A DNA stretch of 9,913 nt. Origin: an uncultured Lachnospiraceae bacterium (lineage in GTDB: Bacteria; Bacillota; Clostridia; Lachnospirales; Lachnospiraceae). The first letter of the stretch is position 1, and every line of letters starts with the position of its first letter. Where the stretch lies: the NCBI GenBank assembly GCA_947176785.1, contig CAMWSA010000116.1, forward strand, positions 1-9,913, given 5' to 3'. Position numbers and translations under genes: made by a program. Of the stretch, positions 1 to 6,633 are shown one piece after another. Under the pieces are notes generated by a model. It was not told the origin of the DNA and made no database searches. It saw only the letters and a list, made by a program, of their open reading frames with translations.

Positions 1-1268
1 CGGAGATCCGCCCCCGTGCCAGGCCCGCCGTAAGTCTGTGCAGGCTCCCTCACATTCGGGCGCTCTGTCCCGTCTGCTTCGCTCTTCTTCATGCCCTCTG
101 TTTTGTCTGCTCCGTTCTCCTCCATGCCCTCTGTCTGGTTTTCCCCTGCTCCTCCGGCCCGGGCCATGCCCCGGCCCAGGGATTCCTGTCCGTTCCTGTT
201 CCCGGAAGAACTGGAAATATCACTTGCCTCCTCCGGCAGATCCATATAGGAAAAATAATTTGCCAGATGGGTATTGTTGTTCCGCAGGTCGGTGAAGGTC
301 TCCGCCGTATTACTGAGCGCCAGAATCAAAGAGGTCACAGCGGAGTAGGCCACCAGAATATCCCCCACGGGTACGCTCCCCTCCAGGGACTGCGCTGCCA
401 CCAGCCCATAAACCGCCAGCCCGCATATGCCGGTACACAGCAGTTTTACGCTGCCATATAAGCTGTCCGCCCGCATCTCTTTTCTTATTCCCCCGGCAAA
501 GGGTTCATAGCACCTCTTTTGACTCTCCGTCAATACCAGCTGCTTTTGCCGGAAAATCCGAATGTCCATGCCCATGTTCTCATCCGGCAGATAATTCATC
601 GTATAATAATCCCCATACCGCTGGTACACCGCCCCCTTTTCAAAAAGCTGATAACTCACATCCCAACGCCGGGACGTCATACGGCAGGAAATCCAGGCGC
701 AAAGCACCACCAGCACAAGCAATACCGGCAATACTCCCAACTCCATCTGCACCCCATAGCGGATACACAATGCCAGGGCAATCACCCCTGCGCATAAACT
801 GCCGCATATGGCCTCCATGTCCCAGTAGAGGCTGGCCATGCCTGCCCCTGAGACGCTGATGCTGCCTGACACCTGATCCCGCAGGTTCCTCACCTCCTCG
901 CTTTCCAGCAGTTCATAGGGCAGCCCATATGCCTTATCCGTCAAATGAATCTCATGGGCAGCGAACAGATCACTGTATCCCACGGAGATCCTGGCCTCCA
1001 GGATACTTTTTACCAGGGTGAGTAAAAACACTGCCACTACGGACACTGCCACATACAAAAACAACTTCTCCAGACTTCTTTCCCCAGTCAGTTCCCCCAG
1101 TATACCCGCCATGGCAATGACCGCCACATAGGGACAGACAGCCCCCACCAGGCTCCTGCCTGCCACATATTGCAGCTGCCCCGGCAGAATACGGTTAAAT
1201 TCCCGAAGCCCCCTTTGTATCAGCTTTAAATCCTCTTTTAATGTACGTCCATTTTTATTAAAGCCCAT
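1..1268 (-). CDS. ABC exporter half-transporter, membrane domain (partial, runs off left edge)
   Basis: I read an open frame of 422 codons from the ATG at 1268 down to base 3, with no stop. Hydrophobic stretches lie near residues 42-58, 68-86, 155-170, 176-195, 272-292 and 300-320, the six-helix pattern of a type I ABC exporter. The charged segment around 210-250 (FEKGAVYQRYGDYYTMNYLP, then MGMDIRIF) resembles the cytoplasmic coupling region. The ATPase domain is not in the window; it would lie beyond the left edge. From about residue 350 the linker is low in complexity and contains an 11-residue repeat (QTEGMEENGAD, KTEGMKKSEAD at 378-399, then a partial GTE copy). An AAAGGGG ribosome binding site lies 5 bases before the ATG. 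It follows the 1444-3456 ABC gene by 175 bp in the same direction, so the two probably form a heterodimeric exporter. The substrate is unknown. Confidence 0.85.
   Translation of the reverse strand, partial: MGFNKNGRTLKEDLKLIQRGLREFNRILPGQLQYVAGRSLVGAVCPYVAVIAMAGILGELTGERSLEKLFLYVAVSVVAVFLLTLVKSILEARISVGYSDLFAAHEIHLTDKAYGLPYELLESEEVRNLRDQVSGSISVSGAGMASLYWDMEAICGSLCAGVIALALCIRYGVQMELGVLPVLLVLVVLCAWISCRMTSRRWDVSYQLFEKGAVYQRYGDYYTMNYLPDENMGMDIRIFRQKQLVLTESQKRCYEPFAGGIRKEMRADSLYGSVKLLCTGICGLAVYGLVAAQSLEGSVPVGDILVAYSAVTSLILALSNTAETFTDLRNNNTHLANYFSYMDLPEEASDISSSSGNRNGQESLGRGMARAGGAGENQTEGMEENGADKTEGMKKSEADGTERPNVREPAQTYGGPGTGADL
72..137 (-). repeat. 33-bp tandem repeat coding for an 11-residue linker repeat
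   Basis: Two full units encode QTEGMEENGAD and KTEGMKKSEAD, followed by a partial third (GTERPNV). They sit in the linker between the membrane domain and the expected ATPase domain of the truncated ABC subunit. The neighbouring ABC subunit has a different repeat at the equivalent position. Confidence 0.7.
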
Positions 1269-1271
1269 ATA

Positions 1272-1342
1272 TACCCCTTTCCTGCATAACTGATAATCGG
1301 CCTATGCCAAACTGCCGTTATGCCTGAATTATTGTGTTAATC
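1272..1342 (-). repeat. Diverged relative of the hairpin element, copy E, with the ABC gene's RBS as its tail
   Basis: On the minus strand, GATTAACACAATA (1342-1330) matches 12 of 13 bases of the 5' flank of copy B (9451-9463). GTTATGCAGGAAAGGGG at its 3' end closely matches copy B's 3' flank. The inside differs: a perfect 7-bp stem GCATAAC/GTTATGC (1323-1317 with 1290-1284) encloses about 26 nt, with a further GGC/GCC pairing. The tail holds the ribosome binding site of the ABC gene starting at 1268, with exactly 15 nt between TATGC and the ATG, as in copy C before nagB. The rest of the 175-bp intergenic gap holds a small bulged hairpin (CGGGAAGT/ACTCCCG) and no gene. Confidence 0.45.
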
Positions 1343-1443
1343 AGTATTCGGGAGTTTTACTTCCCGGCTTCCAAGCATGCCGGACAGCAAACCCTCTTTG
1401 CTCCCTTCCTGGCCCCAGGCCCAAGCAATGCGTGGGGCTTTGA

Positions 1444-3456
1444 TTATAACGCCATAACTTCCTCGTCTTCCCGATAATACCGACTCTGCACCCGGAACAT
1501 TTCCGCATATTTCCCTCCCTGGGCCAGCAGCTGCTCATGGGTTCCGCTTTCCACAATACGTCCCTCCTCCAGCAATATAATCCGGTCACAGAACCGGGTG
1601 GACGCCAGCCTGTGGGAGATAAAAACGGATGTCTTGCCCGCCGTAAACTGCCGGTATTGTTCATAGATCTCCTGCTCCGCCAGCGGGTCCAGGGCAGCGG
1701 TGGGTTCGTCCAGCACCAGCACCGGGGCATCCTTGTACAGTGCCCGCGCCAGCAAAAGCCGCTGTAACTGCCCGCCGGACAACTCGGTCCCCTGCTCTGT
1801 GATCCGCTTAATCAGGCAGGTATCCACACCCATGGACAGGGAATTGATTTTCTCCTCCAGCCCTGCCGCCCGGATACAGCGCCATAGACGGTCCGTGTCC
1901 ACATGGCCGGTGATATTCAGCGCAATATTGTCCGCCACACTCACCGGCAATACTCCCGAACTCTGAAAGACGGCGGAAAAAAGTTCAAAATAATCCCCGG
2001 GTTCAAAAGGCACCCTGCATAAGCCTCCGGCTGCGTCGCTCACAAGAATTTCCCCCTTCTGAGGATACAGCAGACCACACAGCAGCTTGACCAGGGTGGT
2101 CTTGCCTGCCCCATTGCCGCCCACCACGGCCAGCCTTTCCCCCGGTGCAATCTCCAGGTTCAGATGCTCGAATACCCAATGCTCCCGCTCTTTTCCATCC
2201 TCCCCTGTCTCAGTATAGGCGTAGGAAATATCCCGAAGTTGAAAGCCAACGGGGCGATTCAGTTCCAAGACACTATATATACCCATTCCTACCTCTTGCT
2301 TATGTCTCCCTGCTCCAGTACAATGCCGTCCCCCTTCCTGTGCCATGTCCCTCTGTTCTTGTGCCGCATCCTTCCGGCCCCGGGCCTTGTTCACCTGCTC
2401 TTGTGCCGTGTCCTTCCGCCCCCGGGCCTTGTTCATCTGCTCCTGTGCCGTGTCCTTCCGCCCCCGGGCCTTGTTTCCCGGCTCTTCCCCCAACTCCATG
2501 TATTCCCGGTAATCCCTCACATAGTTTCTGGCTTCCTGAAACTGAGAGATACTTTCCGTCAATTGGCTAAACCACCCGCCCAATCCTGTGATGGCGGTAA
2601 AATACAGCGCAAAATCCCCCACGGACATATCTCTGCGGAAAAACGAATACAGAAGATACCCATAGGCACAGCCATCCCGCACCAGGATTAATGCGCCGCC
2701 AAACAGAAGCTTCCTCTGTTCATATCCCGCCGTCACCTGCTCCAGCCTGCGCTTTTGTCCCAGGGCAAGCCGGGCCATCTCCCGCAGCCACCCTGCCATG
2801 TTGTAAATGCGGATATCTTTCCCCTCCTGAAGTCCCCGGGTGCCATAGGCAATGTAGTTCAGCCTGCGCCCTGCCTCCGCTTTCTCCTGTTTTAAAGCCT
2901 GTTTCTTCTGTTCTGTGCGGATACCCTGCCACAGTTCCAGACCAGCCAACGCCAGAAGCGCCAACACAGCCAGCGGATGCAGGGTACATAGGATCGTACT
3001 GTAAGCCAGTAATCCCCCGGTCGCCGCAAGCAGCGCTGTCATCCGGGGCAGGTAAGTCACCGTTCCCCAGTTGGGGCTGCTCACCACCTGCCTGGCTTTT
3101 TCCATAAGGACTTTGCCACGATGGGAAGAAAAGATCCCGTAGTCCAGATCCATGGTCTTCTCCTCCCAGGCCGGTATCTCCCGGGTATAGAGCCTGGTCT
3201 GGGCATATGCGGTAATGGCATTGTGTATTGCCAGATTTGCCACAGTCAGGAGCAGCCACAGGCCGCCCATCAGAAGAAGCTTTCTGAAAAGTACCCCCAT
3301 GGAAACCCGGGCTGTGACGCAGTCCAAAACCATTTTGGGAAGATAGAGAGCAGCCAGCGACAGACTGACCTGGACTGCACTCCCCAGGAACGGCAGCAAC
3401 CTGCCACCCGCAGGAATATAGAAGGATGCCTTACTTAAATTCTTATATTTTGCCAT
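1444..3456 (-). CDS. ABC exporter half-transporter, fused membrane and ATPase domains
   Basis: A 670-residue protein of the MsbA/MdlB-like exporter type. Hydrophobic segments lie near 22-42, 56-78, 141-157, 160-176, 252-272 and 281-296. The ATPase domain starts near 405 and has all its motifs: Walker A GGNGAGKT (446-453), Q-loop FQSS (Q498), signature LSGGQ (559-563), Walker B VLVLDE (579-584) and H-loop ISH (H615). It should therefore be able to hydrolyse ATP at its own site. The linker (about 323-395) carries three 14-residue repeats, so the protein is longer than the roughly 580-600 residues usual for the family. The start is supported by GAGGT seven bases upstream. It is the first gene of the exporter pair and lies behind a terminator-containing leader (3504-3775). 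No substrate can be assigned from sequence; peptides, drugs and lipids are all possible. Confidence 0.93.
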   Translation of the reverse strand: MAKYKNLSKASFYIPAGGRLLPFLGSAVQVSLSLAALYLPKMVLDCVTARVSMGVLFRKLLLMGGLWLLLTVANLAIHNAITAYAQTRLYTREIPAWEEKTMDLDYGIFSSHRGKVLMEKARQVVSSPNWGTVTYLPRMTALLAATGGLLAYSTILCTLHPLAVLALLALAGLELWQGIRTEQKKQALKQEKAEAGRRLNYIAYGTRGLQEGKDIRIYNMAGWLREMARLALGQKRRLEQVTAGYEQRKLLFGGALILVRDGCAYGYLLYSFFRRDMSVGDFALYFTAITGLGGWFSQLTESISQFQEARNYVRDYREYMELGEEPGNKARGRKDTAQEQMNKARGRKDTAQEQVNKARGRKDAAQEQRDMAQEGGRHCTGAGRHKQEVGMGIYSVLELNRPVGFQLRDISYAYTETGEDGKEREHWVFEHLNLEIAPGERLAVVGGNGAGKTTLVKLLCGLLYPQKGEILVSDAAGGLCRVPFEPGDYFELFSAVFQSSGVLPVSVADNIALNITGHVDTDRLWRCIRAAGLEEKINSLSMGVDTCLIKRITEQGTELSGGQLQRLLLARALYKDAPVLVLDEPTAALDPLAEQEIYEQYRQFTAGKTSVFISHRLASTRFCDRIILLEEGRIVESGTHEQLLAQGGKYAEMFRVQSRYYREDEEVMAL
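2350..2475 (-). repeat. Three 42-bp tandem repeats coding for a 14-residue linker repeat
   Basis: The units encode NKARGRKDTAQEQM, NKARGRKDTAQEQV and NKARGRKDAAQEQR (residues 328-369). A decayed fourth copy, DMAQEGGRHCTGAG, seems to have shifted frame at the DNA level. The unit is charged and hydrophilic, rich in K, R, E and Q. It sits exactly between the membrane and ATPase domains. Near-identical DNA copies imply recent slippage or unequal crossing-over and predict copy-number variation between strains. Confidence 0.9.
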
Positions 3457-3503
3457 AACTACCTCTTTCTACATAGTCGATATTGTTTTAATCACAAGAA
3501 AAA

Positions 3504-3523
3504 AGCTGCGGTTTACCCGCAGC
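3504..3523 (-). terminator. Rho-independent terminator in the leader of the ABC exporter genes
   Basis: On the minus strand the stem GCTGCGG/CCGCAGC (7 bp, loop GTAAA) is followed directly by TTTTTTC. It ends 48 bases before the ABC start codon at 3456. The 48 bases between hold no convincing promoter with room for a leader, so transcripts reaching the ABC genes probably have to pass this terminator. That makes it a candidate attenuator. It could alternatively just end transcripts from the acetyltransferase gene at 4076. Confidence 0.8.
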
Positions 3524-3559
3524 CAATACACAACATACTTATTTATTCATCCTTACGGA

Positions 3560-3589
3560 TCAGGAAATACCCCGCTCCGCTTTATGCAT
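3560..3589 (-). CDS. Possible 9-residue leader peptide
   Basis: An ATG at 3589 opens MHKAERGIS and then a TGA stop. AGGAG lies 11 bases upstream, slightly far but usable. It sits between helix P3 and the terminator of the ABC leader, where a translated leader peptide could couple ribosome position to termination. Very short frames like this arise often by chance, so confidence is low. Confidence 0.2.
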   Translation of the reverse strand: MHKAERGIS

Positions 3590-3775
3590 GAAAAATAAAT
3601 CTCCTGTCTGAAGAGATATAGTCAACGACATTGGAAATTTCACTTGAAGCCTTACGAAAACTTGCGTATATGATTTTTGCAGGAGTTGAAAGTAGAAATT
3701 TCAATGTTGTTTGCTATAAGTATGTCGTGTGTCATCACGGGAAAATGCATCGCAAACAGACGGGTAAACCCCGTT

Positions 3776-4075
3776 CTCATCTGCTTTTCTTACTGACGCA
3801 TTCTTCCGCAAGCAAAAATTAACACGACAACACCCTCTCGCAACATTTTTTATTGATACACAATTTTATGTGCTTTCATTTGCTTAACACATTATATATA
3901 TTAACATAAGCCAGCCAGATCCGCAAGCGCAAATTCATACGGGAACATGCTAAAAACCTTTGGTTCTTCCGTTCCGCATATTTCCGATACCGTTTACAGC
4001 TATTATATGCAAAACAAAATGGGAAAAGCAGAGCAGGAATATGTACTTTCAGGCAGGCTAACGGTCAATTGCGTG
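3776..4075. other. Non-coding stretch between the acetyltransferase gene and the ABC leader
   Basis: I see no supported gene. The region is AT-richer than its surroundings. It contains two TATAAT-like -10 sequences on the minus strand (4007-4002 and 3896-3891) without matching -35 boxes. It also holds a weak AACC-AAA-GGTT hairpin followed by TTT (about 3964-3950) that could end the acetyltransferase transcript inefficiently. Confidence 0.5.
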
Positions 4076-4666
4076 TCATACCTCCAGCACGCAGTTCATC
4101 TCATGCCATTGCTCACCGCCCCAGGAGGACTGCGCCATTCCCCGGTCCTGAAAGCCCATCTTTTCGTACATTTTTACTTTGGAATCCAGGCATGTCAAAA
4201 TAACGCTCTCCCTGCCCCGCTCCCGTTCCCTGCGCAGATACCGGAACATGATTTCCCTGGCCAGTCCCTGCCCGCGGTACTCCGGAAGCACATCCAGCCC
4301 AAGAAGCATCACATTTTTGCCCTCGGGAGCATACAGTTCCGCATCGGTGAAAAACGCATCCCTGAAAATGCATTCATCTGTGGGCAGCCCGTTCAGAAAG
4401 CCTGCTATTTTGCCTGATTGCCTGTCCACGGCAACCAGGAACATCTCCGGAGCTTTGGCAACTCTTTCCCGCATCATCCTTTCACTGCATGCCTCATTGG
4501 GTGGGAAACAGATTTCCTCGATCCTGGCCGCCTGGTCCGCTTCCTCCGGAAGAATGTTCCGAAAAACAAAGCGCTCGCTTAGATTTTCGTCTGTAAAATC
4601 ATCTTTCTCTGATAATGCCTGTGTTTTTGTATATCCTGCCTCTTTGCGTGTCTTTTTATGATCCAT
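4076..4666 (-). CDS. GNAT family N-acetyltransferase
   Basis: A 196-residue cytoplasmic protein with a GNAT domain from about residue 33 (FVFRNILPEEADQAARIEEI) to the end. The acetyl-CoA pyrophosphate-binding loop is LGLDVLPEYRGQGLA (122-136), fitting the R/Q-x-x-G-x-G/A signature as R131-G-Q-G. A typical motif B region follows (VILTCLDSKVKMYEKMGF). The FPPNEACSERMMRER stretch resembles small bacterial acetyltransferases related to the arylalkylamine N-acetyltransferase group, but the acceptor cannot be predicted. The first 30 or so residues are a hydrophilic lysine-rich tail outside the domain. AAGGA five to six bases upstream supports the start. It follows an acetyltransferase pseudogene by 20 bp and may be read through from the thiamin operon, since no strong terminator separates them. 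Confidence 0.9.
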   Translation of the reverse strand: MDHKKTRKEAGYTKTQALSEKDDFTDENLSERFVFRNILPEEADQAARIEEICFPPNEACSERMMRERVAKAPEMFLVAVDRQSGKIAGFLNGLPTDECIFRDAFFTDAELYAPEGKNVMLLGLDVLPEYRGQGLAREIMFRYLRRERERGRESVILTCLDSKVKMYEKMGFQDRGMAQSSWGGEQWHEMNCVLEV

Positions 4667-4686
4667 ATTTCCTTTTCCTCATTCTT

Positions 4687-4947
4687 TTATGTCTGAGCGG
4701 TTTCAAAATCCGCCATTTCCGCCATGCGTCCCCTGCAATAGCTGGAGGTGCCGATGATCTCCCGCCCCTCTGTTACCACCAGAGTATACCGGCCTTCACC
4801 GTCAATCCCCCTGGTTCATTGCCCCTTTGGGATGCTTTCCAGATATTCCCGGGGGACAATATCCTTGTAGGCATACTTCCAACTCTCCTCATAAATACGG
4901 CTGATCGCATGCCGGTCATCTGTCTCTCTTAAATACCTGATTTCCAA
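4687..4947 (-). pseudogene. Remnant of a second GNAT acetyltransferase
   Basis: Read from a TTG at 4947 (AAAGG just upstream), the minus strand gives the start of a typical GNAT protein: LEIRYLRETDDRHAISRIYE, then ESWKYAYKDIVPREYLESIP. A TGA interrupts at codon 44 (4818-4816), where relatives are expected to have tryptophan. The same frame continues recognisably with YTLVVTEGREIIGTSSYC before a TAA at 4687. The part that should bind acetyl-CoA is missing. The nonsense codon, weak start and missing C-terminal half make this a decayed gene and not a sequencing error at one base. It was probably a neighbour of the intact acetyltransferase at 4666. A stop-interrupted frame with family-like residues on both sides is direct evidence; the family call is from memory. 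Confidence 0.8.
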
Positions 4948-5030
4948 TGCCTTTCTGCCTGCGGCCTATGCACTTTTGATTCTGCTTTGTTGTCCGATTG
5001 TATCAAGATCCTGAACACTTCGGTACACAT

Positions 5031-5060
5031 TTAATTCTGAAGAACTTTTGCGCATTGACC
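5031..5060. repeat. Imperfect direct repeat, first copy
   Basis: TTAATTCTGAAGAACTTTTG followed by CGCATTGACC resembles the stretch at 5087-5116 over 30 bases, with about six differences including one-base gaps. The copies are 56 bp apart in the 180-bp gap between thiE and the acetyltransferase pseudogene. They could be binding sites or remains of a duplication. Confidence 0.5.
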
Positions 5061-5086
5061 TGGATTTCATGCGCTTCAGGGCATAC

Positions 5087-5116
5087 TTAACTCAGAAGCA
5101 CTATGCTCATTGTACC
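5087..5116. repeat. Imperfect direct repeat, second copy
   Basis: TTAACTCAGAAGCACTATGC followed by TCATTGTACC matches the copy at 5031-5060. The bases just before both copies (CACAT and CATAC) are also similar. No promoter or gene was recognised in this gap. Confidence 0.5.
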
Positions 5117-5129
5117 AGATGATCCGGTT

Positions 5130-5774
5130 TTATTCCACATGTTTTAAGGATAGCGCATGGGCAAAAATGTTTTTCAGTTCTGCCGCCGCCAGGCGGATAT
5201 CCGGCTGGGCCAGGATGGCGGAGATTACCGCCAGTCCGTCGATACCCCTGCCGGGAAACAGGGCCGAATTCTCCCTGTTGATTCCCCCGATGACCACGAT
5301 GGGAATGGGGACGGCCTGCCGGATGGCCCACAACTCCCGAAACGGCACCCGCCTGGCATCGCTTTTCGTCCTTGTGGGAAACATGGCCCCGACCCCCAGG
5401 TAATCCGCTCCGTCCTTCCGGGCCTTCACCGCTTCTTCCAAAGTGGAGGCTGACACTCCCAGCAGCATTTCCTTCCCGATGATCTTCCTCACGGCGGATG
5501 CCGGAATATCCCTTTGCCCCACATGCACGCCTGCGGCATCCACGGCCAGGGCTATATCCGCCCTGTTATTGATAATCAGGGGAACCCGGTAGTGATCCGT
5601 GACACACTTGACCTCCTTTGCCAGACGGTAAAAGTCTGCGGATAAGGTTTCCTCCTCCCGCAGCTGCACCAGGGTACAGCCGCCTGCAATTGCCTGTTCC
5701 ACTGCCTCGCACAGAGTGGCGGCACTCATACATTTGCGGTCTGTGACCAGGTATAATGAATAGTCGTATTTCAT
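5130..5774 (-). CDS. thiE: Thiamine-phosphate synthase
   Basis: ThiE joins HMP-PP to thiazole phosphate to give thiamin phosphate. The 214-residue product has the usual length and motifs in order: YLVTDR (8-13), VQLRE (36-40), LIINNRADIALAVDAAGVHV (66-85) followed by GQRD, GVSASTLEEA, DYLGVGAMFPTRTKSDA, VVIGGI and GIDGLAVISAI. Two positions depart from the pattern I remember from Bacillus ThiE: Glu41 where VQLREK has a pyrophosphate-contacting lysine, and Asn70 where INDR/INDD has an aspartate. The rest of the fold looks intact. I chose the ATG at 5774 because AGGAG lies nine bases upstream and the protein begins at the expected point; a longer frame from 5900 would overlap thiD. It is the last gene of tenA-thiD-thiE, 16 bp after thiD. 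No T-run terminator follows. Confidence 0.95.
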   Translation of the reverse strand: MKYDYSLYLVTDRKCMSAATLCEAVEQAIAGGCTLVQLREEETLSADFYRLAKEVKCVTDHYRVPLIINNRADIALAVDAAGVHVGQRDIPASAVRKIIGKEMLLGVSASTLEEAVKARKDGADYLGVGAMFPTRTKSDARRVPFRELWAIRQAVPIPIVVIGGINRENSALFPGRGIDGLAVISAILAQPDIRLAAAELKNIFAHALSLKHVE

Positions 5775-5790
5775 AATATTGTTTCTCCTG

Positions 5791-6603
5791 TTAGTCTTTC
5801 CCATCTCTCCGCAATCCATGCCGGTACAGTTCATAAAAATGATGGGTGGGGCCGTTGCCCTTTCCAATGGGCAGAGAATGGGCAATGGCCATGGTGACAT
5901 ATGCCTTGGCCTCTCTTACCGCATCCGGCAGCTCCATCCCCCGGGCAAGCAGTGCGGCGATGGCTGATGAAAAGGTGCAGCCAGTGCCATGGGTATTTCT
6001 GGTATTGATCCTGGCCGTCTCAAAGCGGTAAAAGGTTTTTCCGTCGAACAGAATATCCAGGGCATCTCCTGCGGCATGCCCCCCCTTGACCACCACCGCC
6101 CCGCACCCCAGATTATGTATTTTGCGGGCTGCCGCTTCCATCTCCTCAACTGTCTGTATAGATATACCTGCTATTTTTCCCGCTTCGGGAATATTGGGTG
6201 TCAGCACATCCGCCAGCGGGATAATCTGATTGATCAGAGTGTCAATGGCTGTCATCTCCATGAGGGGGCAGCCGTTCTTGGCATACATGACCGGATCGAT
6301 GACCACATGGGAAGGCTTATGCCGCCTGACCTTTCCCGCCACGGCTTCCATGCACTCTGTCGATGAAAGCATGCCTATTTTGAGGGCATCGACCTCAATA
6401 TCCTCAAAGACCGCCTCAATCTGGTTCCCGATCATTTCCGGGGAAATGTCCTGCATGTCGATCACCCGTCTCGTGTTCTCGGCCACAACAGATACAATCA
6501 CGCTCATCCCGAAGACACCCAATGCGGAAAATGTCTTTAAATCCGCCTGTATGCCTGCGCCGCCGCTGCAATCGGAGCCTGCAATGCTCAGTACTTTCTT
6601 CAT
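5791..6603 (-). CDS. thiD: Hydroxymethylpyrimidine / phosphomethylpyrimidine kinase
   Basis: ThiD phosphorylates the thiamin pyrimidine HMP to HMP-P and then to HMP-PP in the cytoplasm. The 270-residue ribokinase-fold protein matches the family in length. It shows the substrate loop AGSDCSGGAGIQADLKTFSA (8-27), VVIDPVM (100-106), DVLTPNIPEA (132-141), VVVKGGH and the anion-hole motif HGTGCTFSSAIAA, where C209 aligns with the conserved cysteine. The C-terminal GKGNGPTHHFYEL is also typical. AGGAGGG upstream of the ATG gives a strong start. It lies 30 bp after tenA and 16 bp before thiE. HMP released by TenA would be its substrate and its product goes to ThiE. Confidence 0.96.
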   Translation of the reverse strand: MKKVLSIAGSDCSGGAGIQADLKTFSALGVFGMSVIVSVVAENTRRVIDMQDISPEMIGNQIEAVFEDIEVDALKIGMLSSTECMEAVAGKVRRHKPSHVVIDPVMYAKNGCPLMEMTAIDTLINQIIPLADVLTPNIPEAGKIAGISIQTVEEMEAAARKIHNLGCGAVVVKGGHAAGDALDILFDGKTFYRFETARINTRNTHGTGCTFSSAIAALLARGMELPDAVREAKAYVTMAIAHSLPIGKGNGPTHHFYELYRHGLRRDGKD

Positions 6604-6633
6604 GTAAATCCCTCCTGATCTGAATTCTGGAAA

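Larger units (their letters stand above)
3504..3775 (-). ncRNA. Candidate structured attenuator leader of the ABC exporter genes
   Basis: Several helices can be drawn by eye on the minus strand. P1 is a long-range 10-bp pairing, GGTTTACCCG (3770-3761) with CGGGTAAACC (3519-3510), and uses the terminator's 5' arm and loop. P2 is TGTTTGC/GCAAACA (3758-3752 with 3714-3708), with an inner CGTG/CACG hairpin. P3 is an imperfect stem of about 19 bp (3709-3690 with 3645-3623). P4 is ATTTATT/AATAAAT (3600-3594 with 3547-3541). P1, P2 and P3 abut closely. P1 and the terminator are mutually exclusive, as in riboswitches. No known riboswitch or T-box motif was recognised. A weak TATAAT at 4007-4002 could be the promoter -10, but no good -35 is visible. 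Confidence 0.4.

Noticed and set aside
1341..1730. 129-codon minus-strand frame
   Set aside because: It overlaps the ATPase end of the ABC gene in another frame and has shadow-like composition.
2145..3107. Proline- and cysteine-rich plus-strand frames
   Set aside because: They are the opposite strand of the ABC gene, whose motifs are unambiguous, and owe their length to its GC-rich repeats.
3504..3775. ABC leader as a T-box
   Set aside because: The characteristic T-box bulge sequence (AGGGUGGNACCGCG type) is absent before the terminator, and the downstream genes are not amino-acid related.
3631..3822. 63-codon plus-strand frame
   Set aside because: It has no ribosome binding site, resembles no family and lies over the inverted repeats of the ABC leader.
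5775..5900. Longer start for thiE
   Set aside because: The extra 42 residues overlap thiD and do not resemble ThiE; the ATG at 5774 has a good ribosome binding site.
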